A stretch of DNA of 64,000 bases from Ralstonia insidiosa (GCF_008801405.1 NZ_VZPV01000001.1:1302001-1366000), one strand, 5' to 3'; shown: positions 25,445 to 34,007, counted from the first letter of the stretch. Made by a program: numbers and translations. Notes: a model not told the origin generated them from the letters alone.

Positions 25445-26505
25445 GTAATCGGGTAGCGTCTGGCCGCGCTCATCGTCTTGACGGTGTCGCCATTCGTGGC
25501 GTGGCATCCGTGTTGCCGCGCCGTGAGATTGACAATCAACGTTTCGAAGCAGAGTTCGGTGAGGAGTCGGTTCGCGACGTCGTCAAGATGATCGGTGTGC
25601 GCAGGCGCTACTGGGTCGAAGAAGGGGTGACAGCCGCGGATTTGTGTTTTCAAGCGGCGGATAAGTTGCTGGCGCGGTTGAGCTGGGATAAATCGACGGT
25701 CGATGCCTTGATTTTTGTTTCTCAGACGCCTGACTATCGGCTTCCCGCGACGGCTTGCGTATTACAAGGGCGTCTGGGTTTGGGCACCGCTTGCGCAGCG
25801 TTTGATGTCAACTTGGGGTGCTCCGGCTACACCTACGGTCTGTGGTTGGCATCTAGCCTTATCAAAGGAGGTTCGCGCAGAGTGTTGCTGTTGGCGGGCG
25901 ACACGATCAGTCGAACAGTATCGCCTTCGGATCGCGCTACCGCGATGCTTTTTGGCGACGCAGGTACCGCAACCGCGGTCGAGTTCGACGAGCATGCAGG
26001 TTCGAGCGTATTTGTCTTGGGCACCGATGGTCGCGGCGCGACCAACCTCATGATTCCCCAAGGCGCATATCGGAAGAGTGAGGCTCATGATGAGCGGCTT
26101 GAGGGTCGCGACCCGACATGTCTCTTCATGGATGGAGGAGAGATATTCAACTTCACGTTGCGCTCGGTACCGCCTTTGACCGCCGATACGTTGTCGTTTG
26201 CTGGACGCGCAATCGATGACGTTGATGGTTTCCTGTATCACCAAGCAAACGAGTTCATGCTGAAGCACCTCGCGCGCAAATCAAAGATTTCCGCAGAGAA
26301 GTTTCATACCAACATCGACCAATATGGCAATACGAGTTGCGCGTCGATTCCGCTGCTCATGACCACCAATCTAAGCGAGCAACTTGCTGCGTCACGCATG
26401 ACGTTGTTAATGGCTGGGTTTGGTGTGGGCTATTCGTGGGGTTCTGCTTTGATGGACGTTGGGCCACTCTCTTGCAATGAAATTGAGTTCTACGATGCTG
26501 TTTGA
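25441..26505 (+). CDS. 3-oxoacyl-ACP synthase III (KAS III) family enzyme, copy 2
   Basis: A 354-aa paralogue of the enzyme at 24181, also with a complete triad: C127 in VNLGCSGYTYG, H267 in FLYHQANEFM and N297 in DQYGNTSCAS. Shared blocks such as SQTPDYRLPATACVLQGRL show that the two descend from one another, yet they differ around the acyl pocket. One may start the chain and the other may extend or transfer; alternatively they form a heterodimer. The ATG overlaps the ACP stop. Confidence 0.87.
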   Translation: MSNRVASGRAHRLDGVAIRGVASVLPRREIDNQRFEAEFGEESVRDVVKMIGVRRRYWVEEGVTAADLCFQAADKLLARLSWDKSTVDALIFVSQTPDYRLPATACVLQGRLGLGTACAAFDVNLGCSGYTYGLWLASSLIKGGSRRVLLLAGDTISRTVSPSDRATAMLFGDAGTATAVEFDEHAGSSVFVLGTDGRGATNLMIPQGAYRKSEAHDERLEGRDPTCLFMDGGEIFNFTLRSVPPLTADTLSFAGRAIDDVDGFLYHQANEFMLKHLARKSKISAEKFHTNIDQYGNTSCASIPLLMTTNLSEQLAASRMTLLMAGFGVGYSWGSALMDVGPLSCNEIEFYDAV

Positions 26506-27262
26506 TCACCAAGCACTTGTTGGGAAGCGTTATTTGATTACCGGTGGATCATCGGGTATCGGTCGGGCGACTGCAGTGGCCTTGGCTGCGTGTGGCGCGT
26601 CGCTGGTAGTGATGGGGCGAGATGAGGCCCGTACGCGTGAAACTGTGGCGATGTTGGGTACAGATGCGCCTCACACGCCCGTTGTCGTCGATTTCCAAGA
26701 CGCTGATACTACGGCGGACGCGGTCAAAGAGGCTGCGGTTGCGGCCGGTGGTGTTGACGGGGTGTTTCATGGTGCAGGTCTTGAACTGCTGCTTCCTATC
26801 AAGATGACGAAGCGCTCGAGCCTCGACAAAATGTTCGCGTCGAGTGTTTTCTCCGCTTTCGGGATTGCTCGTGCGCTCTCATTGAAAGGGGTTGTGCGGG
26901 AAGAGGGCGGGGCCTTCGTGATCATGTCTTCCGCGGCTGGATTGCGTGGGCAGTCTGGCATGACGGCATATTCTGCAGCCAAGGCCGCCGTGGACGGCAT
27001 GATGCGTTCGCTAGCTGTCGAGTTGGCACCTCGCGGCATCCGAGTGAACAGCATTGCTGCCGGTGCGGTTGAGACAGCAATGCATGGTCGTCTTGCGAAC
27101 ACACTTCCCTCGGCAGCTATGGAGGCTTACGAGGCAAAGCATCTGCTTGGTTTCGGGCGTCCGGAAGATGTGGCTTCAGCCGCAGTATTTCTGCTCTCGC
27201 CAGCCGCACGTTGGATTACCGGCACGACGATGGTTGTAGACGGCGGATTTACGGTGCGCTGA
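26495..27262 (+). CDS. Short-chain dehydrogenase/reductase (FabG-like)
   Basis: A 255-aa NAD(P)H-dependent SDR starting at ATG 26495 (MLFDHQALVGKRYLITGG); in-frame ATG 26477 is an alternative. Cofactor loop TGGSSGIG, catalytic Ser in MSSAAGLRGQ, YSAAK (Tyr-x-x-x-Lys), and a C-terminal TGTTMVVDGGF as in FabG. In context it would reduce the beta-ketoacyl-ACP made by the KAS III enzymes to a 3-hydroxyacyl-ACP. It overlaps the second KAS III gene by 11 bp and its stop overlaps the next ATG (TGATG). Confidence 0.85.
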   Translation: MLFDHQALVGKRYLITGGSSGIGRATAVALAACGASLVVMGRDEARTRETVAMLGTDAPHTPVVVDFQDADTTADAVKEAAVAAGGVDGVFHGAGLELLLPIKMTKRSSLDKMFASSVFSAFGIARALSLKGVVREEGGAFVIMSSAAGLRGQSGMTAYSAAKAAVDGMMRSLAVELAPRGIRVNSIAAGAVETAMHGRLANTLPSAAMEAYEAKHLLGFGRPEDVASAAVFLLSPAARWITGTTMVVDGGFTVR

Positions 27263-27891
27263 TGAAACGATATGTGATCGTGGGGGGCGGCGGATTCGGT
27301 CGCGAAGTCATCTCGTGGATCCGCCAGATTGTGGCAGGAGAGGGACAAGGGGATGTTGTTGGTGTTCTTGATAGCAATCCCGCGTGCCTCGATGGTTTCA
27401 ACTATGGTGTCCCTTATCTGGGGACACCACAGGAATACCAGCATTCCGAGGATGTCGAGCTTGTGCTGGCGGTGGGAAGCCCGGCTACGAAATGTGCACT
27501 CGTGGAACAACTGCGTACCCGGGGCGGAAAATTCGCGACCATCATTCATCCTAGCTCAGTGATTGCCGCAACTGCCAGATTGGGCGAAGGGGTAATTGTT
27601 TGCCCACAATCACTCGTTTCGGCCGATGCCCAGGTGGGGGATTTCGTGACGATCAATGCTTGTTCTTCAGTCGGTCATGATGCGTGTGTCGGGCAATATG
27701 GCACGCTTAGCGCTCACGTAGACATAATGGGGTTCGCCACACTGGGCGACGCCTGTTTCCTAGGCTCTGGTGCACGCGTTATGCCAAAGGTGACGGTTGG
27801 CACTCGGTGTACGGTTGGGGCGGGTGCCATCGCCATGCGTCGCCTTCCTGATGGCATGACCCTCTACACTTCGCCTTCCAAGAAGATGTAG
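27262..27891 (+). CDS. NeuD/PglD-family acyltransferase, second copy
   Basis: A 209-aa protein with Rossmann start MKRYVIVGGGGFGREVISW and hexapeptide-repeat beta-helix. The catalytic His is expected in SSVGHDACVGQYG. Family members N-acylate UDP-4-amino sugars or sialic acids. Unlike the copy at 1522 it sits with a dedicated ACP, two KAS III enzymes and a reductase, so its donor may be a special acyl-ACP rather than acetyl-CoA. Its start overlaps the SDR stop by one base. Confidence 0.82.
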   Translation: MKRYVIVGGGGFGREVISWIRQIVAGEGQGDVVGVLDSNPACLDGFNYGVPYLGTPQEYQHSEDVELVLAVGSPATKCALVEQLRTRGGKFATIIHPSSVIAATARLGEGVIVCPQSLVSADAQVGDFVTINACSSVGHDACVGQYGTLSAHVDIMGFATLGDACFLGSGARVMPKVTVGTRCTVGAGAIAMRRLPDGMTLYTSPSKKM

Positions 27892-28001
27892 CCGGCGCCG
27901 CGTGCCCTGTCTGATCCGTGGGCACGCTCTTTTATGGACGCCTCGTTGGCAGAGCTGCCTATTCTGGGCGGCAATCGAATACATTTCGCCACGGAGACGC
28001 C

Positions 28002-28994
28002 GTGCTAGAGAACAAACTTTCCCGCCAGTACTGGCATTTGGTGGCACACCGACGCGAGCTGCCGGCCAACAATGACTATCTCAAGTTGAAATGGGCCGCC
28101 GGCGACGTCGTGGTTTTCAACGACGGTGGTGATCTTGTCGCTTTTGACAATCTCTGCCCGCACAGAGGAACGCGTTTCTTTGTTGATGAGAGTGGCAACG
28201 CGCCCGCGCATTGTCCTTATCACGGATGGAGCTATCGAGGCGGCAAGGTTCACGTGCCAAATCCAGACAGATTTAAGCCTTGTGATCTTTCTTCTGCACG
28301 CTTGAATGCTTTTCAGATGGACTGGGCGGGCGATTTCCTATTCATTGGCATCGAGCCAAAAATGTCGTTGCCCGAGCAGTTGGGTGAGGTAATGCCTCTT
28401 TTGGAAGATATCTCCTTCAACATTGCCGGCCGTTTCGATTTCAGCCAGTACGATTATCAATGTAATTGGCGGATCGCTCTCGAGAACGCGCTAGAACCCT
28501 ACCACATCGACCTGATTCATCCGGAGTCGTTGGGCGCATTGCGTTTGACTGATGGTGCGAACACTTTCCATGGTTTGAACTCGGTCTGGCGAGCCGAATT
28601 GGGTGATGCGAGGTTGGACAAGCGCCTCAAGTCAATGAGTCGGCTTTTTTCTGTGGACTTTCAGTATGAAGGTTACTTGAGTTTGTATGTTTTCCCATAT
28701 GCAATGCTGTCATCGACCTATGGGTTCTCCTATTCGCTCCAAAATTTCTTTCCCGCTTCAGCCGCGAATCTCACTCATTTCTCAAGCCGTTTGTTGACGG
28801 CGCCTTCGTTGCCGGGCAAACAAGCACTCGCAGACGTATTCTTCCAGTCTACGGCTGCTGTAAATCGGCAGGTATTCGAGGAGGACCATGAGATCTGCCG
28901 CAGAGTACCTAGTGAAGCGATTGATACGCACACCATTCTGGCGGACAACGAAGAGAAGATCCGACACTTCCGGGCGTCAATCGCAGCATCCTGA
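28002..28994 (+). CDS. Rieske [2Fe-2S] non-haem iron oxygenase, alpha subunit type
   Basis: A 330-aa oxygenase from GTG 28002, with GGAG five bases upstream. The Rieske centre is NLCPHRG...HCPYHGWSY (C52, H54, C71, H74). The mononuclear iron site is ENALEPYHIDLIHPE (H168, H173). Such enzymes hydroxylate, desaturate or demethylate using electrons from a reductase, none of which is encoded nearby. In this cluster it may oxidise the acyl chain or the sugar. The 110-bp gap from the acyltransferase holds no gene. Confidence 0.85.
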   Translation: MLENKLSRQYWHLVAHRRELPANNDYLKLKWAAGDVVVFNDGGDLVAFDNLCPHRGTRFFVDESGNAPAHCPYHGWSYRGGKVHVPNPDRFKPCDLSSARLNAFQMDWAGDFLFIGIEPKMSLPEQLGEVMPLLEDISFNIAGRFDFSQYDYQCNWRIALENALEPYHIDLIHPESLGALRLTDGANTFHGLNSVWRAELGDARLDKRLKSMSRLFSVDFQYEGYLSLYVFPYAMLSSTYGFSYSLQNFFPASAANLTHFSSRLLTAPSLPGKQALADVFFQSTAAVNRQVFEEDHEICRRVPSEAIDTHTILADNEEKIRHFRASIAAS

Positions 28995-29223
28995 TTTTCT
29001 CGCTAGGGTCAGTTGGGGTGCCGACTGCTTTATCTCGCAGTCCCCCCACCATCCGGCTACCCGACGCAGTCTTTAGTCTCTGATCATCAGAGTACCATTG
29101 CGTTGCAACACGTGAGGCTGCAAATGCGGCAATGAAAGACAGCGCCCAGAGTAGTCGCTTAGTAAGACTCTTCGCGCGTTTCCCCGCGGGGCTGCTAGTC
29201 GTGTCTTGGCTTCCAGTTGCCAT
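28909..29223 (-). CDS. Possible small membrane protein of unknown function
   Basis: A 104-aa frame beginning MATGSQDTTSSPAGKR at ATG 29223, preceded by a strong GGAGGAG Shine-Dalgarno sequence. A basic stretch is followed by one hydrophobic segment (LLWALSFIAAFAASRVA, about residues 22-40). Its 3' end overlaps the tail of the Rieske gene on the other strand by 86 bp, and the C-terminal part looks random. I do not recognise it. It could be a real single-pass membrane protein or a decayed gene. Confidence 0.4.
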   Translation of the reverse strand: MATGSQDTTSSPAGKRAKSLTKRLLWALSFIAAFAASRVATQWYSDDQRLKTASGSRMVGGLRDKAVGTPTDPSEKIRMLRLTPGSVGSSLRCPPEWCAYQSLH

Positions 29224-29355
29224 CGCTCCTCCACAGATATGCCGGTAGCCTCGTATCACAAAGAGCGCGTCCGATCGGTCAAGTGCGGCACTACACCGTT
29301 CGGCGTGGGCGAGCGACGTAACTCTCCTGCTAACCTATTTCGATCCTTGGCGAAG
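29224..29355. other. Non-coding spacer before the PhyH-type dioxygenase stop
   Basis: With the doubtful small gene set aside, the whole interval 28995-29355 separates the convergent Rieske and PhyH-type genes. I see no terminator hairpin with a T-run in it. Confidence 0.35.
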
Positions 29356-30252
29356 TTACTGCGTCACCAGCTCGATATAAAACTCGGGATACAGATCCTC
29401 AAAGCTCTTCCCTTTGGGATTTGAGCGGTCGGCACCATAGGGCACGCGATCCTGCGCGCCAATGTCGGAGATGCGAAAGATATAGGTCAGGCGCGTGCTG
29501 TCCTTGGCAATGCTCGGCAGGGAGCTGTGCCAGGTCAGGGAGTCGATCGCGTAGAGCTCGAACAACCCAGATTCCGATTCCACGTAATCGTTCTGATCGA
29601 ACTCTGGATAGTGTTCGGTGACGACCTCGTAATGGCCAAACGCGTTCTTCGTTGTCTTTGGCAACCCCAGCTTGTGCGTGCGCGGGTAGATGCGGACGCC
29701 GCCAGCCTCGCCGTTCAGATTGTTGGTGAGGTTGAGCCAGAACGTGAGCTGTTTTTCGCTCTGCAGCAGATAGGGGAAGTCTTGATGGATGGGGAGGTTG
29801 TACCGGTAGTTTTCCTCGCCCGGGGGAAATACATGCAGGGTCTCGCCGTTGTAAGGGCGGACCAGAATGGAAGGGTCTTCGGGCTTGCCGAAGAAGCGTT
29901 CCGCGATCTGCTGAATCTGCGGGTTGAAGAACAGGCGCATGCCCGACATGAGCCGCATCGGTCGGGTCCCAATGTCATAGACCCGGCCTAGCAGCTTGCG
30001 ATCCTTGGCGTTGATTTCCAGCATCACCTGTTGGAGATGGCGCTCCGCCGTGATCGCGTCCCGATTGATGATGGCCTCCCGCAGCAGGCGTTGGGGCGTG
30101 CTGTCAAACCGCGTGTCATCCTTCACCAGCACCAACAGGTAGTTGCAGATATCGAAGAACAGCGCTTCGATGTCGCTTTGCAGGGTGTCGGTTGGGACGA
30201 CCCGTTCCCATCCCTCTTCGGCCAGTGAACCCGTTGTCATGGTCTGGGGCAT
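29356..30252 (-). CDS. Phytanoyl-CoA dioxygenase (PhyH)-like Fe(II)/2-oxoglutarate oxygenase
   Basis: A 298-aa protein from ATG 30252 (MPQTMTTGSLAEE); in-frame ATG 30240 is the alternative. The iron-binding facial triad is visible as NLPIHQDFPY (H156, D158) and SLTWHSSLPS (H242), with an Arg-rich strand STRLTYIFR behind it for 2-oxoglutarate. Such enzymes hydroxylate small metabolites, lipids or sugars. It starts 16 bp after the TylF-like gene on the same strand, forming a two-gene unit facing the KAS III cluster. Confidence 0.8.
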   Translation of the reverse strand: MPQTMTTGSLAEEGWERVVPTDTLQSDIEALFFDICNYLLVLVKDDTRFDSTPQRLLREAIINRDAITAERHLQQVMLEINAKDRKLLGRVYDIGTRPMRLMSGMRLFFNPQIQQIAERFFGKPEDPSILVRPYNGETLHVFPPGEENYRYNLPIHQDFPYLLQSEKQLTFWLNLTNNLNGEAGGVRIYPRTHKLGLPKTTKNAFGHYEVVTEHYPEFDQNDYVESESGLFELYAIDSLTWHSSLPSIAKDSTRLTYIFRISDIGAQDRVPYGADRSNPKGKSFEDLYPEFYIELVTQ

Positions 30253-30268
30253 TTTCTTCGCGCGCGGC

Positions 30269-31057
30269 TCAGTAGGTCTCTTTGACGATGTAACCGCCCG
30301 GGTTATCGGAGAACGGGAATTTCTGAATCTTCGGCGCAATCCCACGCGCCCTGAAGAACTCGTCCACGGCAGAGGCTTCACCGGGGAAGACATCGAAGCC
30401 GTATTCATCCAGCAGTAGGACGCCGCCTCTGACCAGTCGATCCCACAGGTGCTCCAGGCCAACCTTGGTGGGCTCATACAGATCAGCGTCCAGGTGAAGG
30501 AGCTTGATCTTGGTGCCCGGGTTGTCGCTCGCATACTGCGGGACGGTTTGCCGGATGTCGCCTTCGATGAGTTTGATCCGCGGCTTGTGCGGGGCAAACC
30601 GGTCATGGTCGAAGACGTTGATCAGATCCAAGAGTTCTTCGCGATACTGGGCAGAAGACCATCCGCCTTCGACCTTGTCGTTGATGGCCTTGCGTGCGCC
30701 GTCCTTCTCATGAAAATCAGGAAAGCCAGCGAAGTTGTCGAACCCGATGACATCGAAGCTTCTGTCGTAGGGCGCAAAGATTTCAGTGAACTGCGCAAAT
30801 CGGAGCAGCGATTCGCCTTTGAAGACACCAAATTCGACGATATGGCCAGGCAGGTCGTTGACCAGCTTGTAGATCTCGTAATGGCAGATGAGCTTGGCAA
30901 GTGCGCGGCGGTTGACATACCGCAGCAGACCGCCGAATCGGAATGCGTCGCGGTTCTTGTCTTCGACCTGCCTTGCGACCAGAGAGAACATGGCCTCTTC
31001 GACAAAGTTGTTGTCGGGGCAAGGTGCTGGCTTCTTTCGTTCCATGGTTCTGTCCAT
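30269..31057 (-). CDS. TylF/MycF-type SAM-dependent O-methyltransferase
   Basis: A 262-aa protein from ATG 31057 (MDRTMERKK; in-frame ATG 31045 possible). SAM motif GHIVEFGVFKGESLLRF near residue 71, a metal-binding HLDADLYEPT block and GGVLLLDEYGFDVFPGE match the TylF family, whose known members O-methylate deoxysugars in a metal-dependent way. Coupled to the PhyH-type gene, it would methylate a hydroxyl group on a sugar or acyl chain. It is GC-richer than the KAS III genes, so it may have a different origin. Confidence 0.85.
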   Translation of the reverse strand: MDRTMERKKPAPCPDNNFVEEAMFSLVARQVEDKNRDAFRFGGLLRYVNRRALAKLICHYEIYKLVNDLPGHIVEFGVFKGESLLRFAQFTEIFAPYDRSFDVIGFDNFAGFPDFHEKDGARKAINDKVEGGWSSAQYREELLDLINVFDHDRFAPHKPRIKLIEGDIRQTVPQYASDNPGTKIKLLHLDADLYEPTKVGLEHLWDRLVRGGVLLLDEYGFDVFPGEASAVDEFFRARGIAPKIQKFPFSDNPGGYIVKETY

Positions 31058-31169
31058 TGGGTTTCTGGGCGCATGCAGCGATGCCGCATGATGCAGCGGT
31101 AGTATCGGTCCGCACCCAGGATTCTTGAGGCAGCTTGACGAGGTGGCTGTGCGTAGCCGGTGCAGAAGG

Positions 31170-31676
31170 CTATCGGCTTGGTGGCGTTTCACGACGCCGC
31201 CCAGCGCTCCTGCGGTTCTCATCCCACGCCGGAAACACGGTCGAGCGCTTCACTACACCATAGGCAAAGCTCGTGTCGATGGCGGCAATGCCCGGAATGG
31301 CATGCAGTTGGCTGCGCACGAATTGCTCGTAGTCCTGCAGGCTTTCCACCAGCACGCGCAGCAGGTAGTCCGCTTCTCCGGTCAGCACGTAGCAGTCCAG
31401 GATCGCATCGATGGCGCGGATGCGGTTCTCGAAGGTTGCGACCACCTCCCGCGTGTGCTGCTGCAGGCGGATATGCACGAATGCCGTCACCGGCAGACCG
31501 TACGCTTCTTCATCGACGATGGCCGTATAGCCACGGATCACGCCTGCCTCTTCCAGCAGCCGCAGCCGTCGCAGGCAGGGGGAGGGTGACAGGTTGACCC
31601 GCTCCGACAACTCCTGATTGGTCAACCGGCCCTCCTTCTGGAGAGCGGCGATGATCTGCCTATCCTTCTTGTCCAC
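31170..31676 (-). CDS. Lrp/AsnC-family transcriptional regulator
   Basis: A 168-aa regulator starting at GTG 31676, with AGGAGA upstream. N-terminal helix-turn-helix LTNQELSERVNLSPSPCLRRL, then the RAM ligand-binding domain (VRSQLHAIPGIAAIDTSFA). It is divergent from an EamA transporter gene, and a perfect palindrome lies between them. It probably senses an amino acid and controls the transporter and the aminotransferase next to it. Confidence 0.93.
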   Translation of the reverse strand: MDKKDRQIIAALQKEGRLTNQELSERVNLSPSPCLRRLRLLEEAGVIRGYTAIVDEEAYGLPVTAFVHIRLQQHTREVVATFENRIRAIDAILDCYVLTGEADYLLRVLVESLQDYEQFVRSQLHAIPGIAAIDTSFAYGVVKRSTVFPAWDENRRSAGRRRETPPSR

Positions 31677-31696
31677 GCGATTCTCCTAGATCCTGG

Positions 31697-31715
31697 ATTG
31701 GCAGACTCTGCCAAT
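31697..31715. promoter_or_regulatory. Palindromic operator in AsnC/EamA divergent region
   Basis: ATTGGCAGA and TCTGCCAAT, perfect 9-bp arms around a single C. It lies 21 bp upstream of the AsnC-family start and 87 bp upstream of the transporter start; a partial repeat TATTGGC follows about 10 bp further on. Such sites are typical for Lrp/AsnC binding. Confidence 0.65.
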
Positions 31716-31801
31716 TTGAGCCGCAGTATTGGCGGAAATAACAAGATACTACTTTTTATGCTGGGGCATTCTGTCGTCATTCAGAAATCGAGGATGACGA
31801 C

Positions 31802-32728
31802 ATGCGCGGTTCGACATTGACGGCAGGAACGGGTGGTCTGGCTGGACGGGACGCCACCCAAACCAGTCCGCTGATCGGGTATGCGGCGATGGTGCTGACG
31901 GTGCTGATCTGGGCTGGGTTTGCGCTGTCGATTCGCGCCATTGGTGCCTCGCCGCTGGCACCGGCCGATGTGGCGCTCATCCGATTCGGTCTGCCGACCT
32001 TGTTGCTGCTGCCGTTTCTGCCGTCACGCTGGCCGATGCTGCGGCGTGTGAAGCCGCTTAGCGCGCTGATGGTCCTGGTGGGCGGTGGCCTGCCGTTCTT
32101 CTTCATGGCGTCTGCCGGCGGCAAGGTGACCTCCGCCGCTCACGTGGCTGCGCTGATCGCGGGCACCACGCCGTTGTCGGTAGCGCTGATCGCCTACGCG
32201 CTGGATGGCCAGCGCATCGGCGCGGCGCGGGGGCGGGCCATCGCGATCATCCTCGCGGGCGTGGTGCTGTTGCTGGTGTCGCAAACGCATGCGTCACACG
32301 GTGCGTTCGTCGGCGGGGCCGCGCTGCTGTTGCTGGCCAGCCTGCTCTGGGGCAGCTACACGCTGGGGCTGCGCCGTGCCGGGCTCGACGCCATCGGTTG
32401 TGCGCTGCTGCTGAGCGTGCCTTCGTTCGTGCTGCTCGTGTTGCTGGTGAGCCTGGGCGTGGTCGACAGCCACATTGGACAGTTCTCCATGACCAGCGCC
32501 ATGCCGTTCCTGCTGGCCCAGGGCCTGGGGGTTGGCGTGATTTCCAGCGTGTCGTATGCGCTCGCGATCCGTCATCTGGATACGCCGCGCTGTTCCGCGA
32601 TTGGCTCGATGGCGCCCGCGCTGGCGTGCCTTGGGGCTGTGCCCCTGCTTGGTGAATCGCTGACCCTGACCGTTGTGTGCGGCATTGCTGCGATCACCGC
32701 AGGCGTGATCCTCGCAAACCGCGCTTAA
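31802..32728 (+). CDS. EamA-family (DMT superfamily) transporter
   Basis: A 308-aa inner-membrane protein with ten hydrophobic helices in two repeated EamA halves (first half from GYAAMVLTVLIWAGFALSI, second from GGAALLLLASLLWGSYTLGL). Family members export amino acids or other metabolites. It is divergent from the AsnC-type regulator and 33 bp upstream of the aminotransferase, so amino-acid export is plausible. Confidence 0.88.
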   Translation: MRGSTLTAGTGGLAGRDATQTSPLIGYAAMVLTVLIWAGFALSIRAIGASPLAPADVALIRFGLPTLLLLPFLPSRWPMLRRVKPLSALMVLVGGGLPFFFMASAGGKVTSAAHVAALIAGTTPLSVALIAYALDGQRIGAARGRAIAIILAGVVLLLVSQTHASHGAFVGGAALLLLASLLWGSYTLGLRRAGLDAIGCALLLSVPSFVLLVLLVSLGVVDSHIGQFSMTSAMPFLLAQGLGVGVISSVSYALAIRHLDTPRCSAIGSMAPALACLGAVPLLGESLTLTVVCGIAAITAGVILANRA

Positions 32729-32761
32729 GCGCATCGCCTCGTTCTTCTGGAGACCACACCC

Positions 32762-33967
32762 ATGCTTACGACGCTTGCCACTGTTACCCCGGACCCGCTG
32801 TGGGGGCTGACTGCCGCTTTCCGTGCTGACCCACGACCCAACAAGGTCGATCTCGTGGTGGGCGTCTACCGCGATGAAACCGGGCGGACGCCGGTCATGG
32901 CCGCTGTGAAGATGGCAGAGGAGCGCTTGGCCGCTGCCGGGACCTCCAAGGCCTACCGCGGGTTGGCGGGCAATACCGAGTTCAACGCCGGTCTGGCAGC
33001 CCTGCTGCTCGGGCACGACGCGGGGCGCCTGGCGCGCCAGACCACGATGCAGACCGTGGGCGGGACCGGCGCACTGCGACTGCTGGCCGACTTCATCGCC
33101 GTGGCGTCGCCCGGCGCGCGCGTGTGGGTGTCCGACCCCGGCTACGTCAACCACGTGCCCATCATGCGGGCGGCAGGACTGATGGTCGAACGCTACCGCT
33201 GGCAGGCCGACGGTGGTGTGCTCGACGCTGACGCCGTTCTCGCGGATCTTGCCGCCGCCCGTGCAGGCGATATCGTGCTGCTGCACGGTTGCTGCCACAA
33301 CCCGACCGGCATCGACATGGGGCTCGGGGTTTGGCAGGCCGTGGCGGAGCGCTGCGCGAAGCAGGGGCTGGTGCCACTGGTCGACATGGCCTATCTCGGG
33401 CTTGCTGAAGGCCTGGAGCCGGACACCCAGGGCTTGCGGCAACTCGTCGATGCGCTGGACACAGTGTTGGTGGCGGCGAGTTGCTCGAAGAGCATGGGAC
33501 TGTATTGCGAGCGCACCGGCGCTGCGATGGTGATCGGCAAGAACATGGCCACGCTGCAACCGGTAGGCGGTGTGCTGGAGCGCATCACGCGCAGCAACTA
33601 TTCGATGCCGCCGGACCACGGCGCCGCCATCGTCGCCGCCATCCTTGCCGATGCCACGCTGACAGCGTGCTGGCGCGACGAGCTGGAGCACATGCGTCAG
33701 CGCATCGTCGGCAACCGGCGTCGGCTTGACGACGCACTGGCCAGCCTGGGAGCGCCTGCCGCGCTGCAGAACCTGTCGCGGCACAAGGGCATGTTTTCCA
33801 TGCTGCCGCTGGATGCCGATGCCATGGAGCGCCTGCGCGTGGATCACGCCATCTATGGCACCCAGGGTGGTCGCATCAACATCGCAGGGCTGGCGCCGGA
33901 GCAGATCGGCCGGGTGGCCGATGCGCTGGTCGCCGTGGCCTCTGAAACGGCAGGTACGCCTGCGTGA
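32762..33967 (+). CDS. Aspartate/aromatic aminotransferase (class I, TyrB/AspC type)
   Basis: A PLP enzyme of 401 aa. N-terminal NKVDLVVGVYRDETGRTPVM and AYRGLAGNTEFN are family signatures; HGCCHNPTGIDM contains the Asn that contacts PLP, and the Schiff-base Lys is in AASCSKSMGLY. It follows a GGAGA ribosome site and the transporter gene, in the same transcript. It moves amino groups between an aromatic, branched or acidic amino acid and 2-oxoglutarate or oxaloacetate; the exact substrate is open. Confidence 0.9.
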   Translation: MLTTLATVTPDPLWGLTAAFRADPRPNKVDLVVGVYRDETGRTPVMAAVKMAEERLAAAGTSKAYRGLAGNTEFNAGLAALLLGHDAGRLARQTTMQTVGGTGALRLLADFIAVASPGARVWVSDPGYVNHVPIMRAAGLMVERYRWQADGGVLDADAVLADLAAARAGDIVLLHGCCHNPTGIDMGLGVWQAVAERCAKQGLVPLVDMAYLGLAEGLEPDTQGLRQLVDALDTVLVAASCSKSMGLYCERTGAAMVIGKNMATLQPVGGVLERITRSNYSMPPDHGAAIVAAILADATLTACWRDELEHMRQRIVGNRRRLDDALASLGAPAALQNLSRHKGMFSMLPLDADAMERLRVDHAIYGTQGGRINIAGLAPEQIGRVADALVAVASETAGTPA

Positions 33968-33980
33968 CCAGCATCAAAGG

Positions 33981-34007
33981 CAGGGGCCGCGATCGACGCG
34001 GCCCCTG
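33981..34007 (+). terminator. Hairpin after the aminotransferase gene
   Basis: Perfect 11-bp arms CAGGGGCCGCG/CGCGGCCCCTG (33981-33991 and 33997-34007), loop ATCGA, followed by a short T-containing stretch. It begins 13 bp after the stop and separates convergent genes. Confidence 0.7.

Noticed and set aside
23764..31200. Island with tRNA-end direct repeat as attachment site
   Set aside because: The tRNA 3' sequence is not repeated near 31,000, no integrase is present, and the cluster lies on the tRNA's 5' side.
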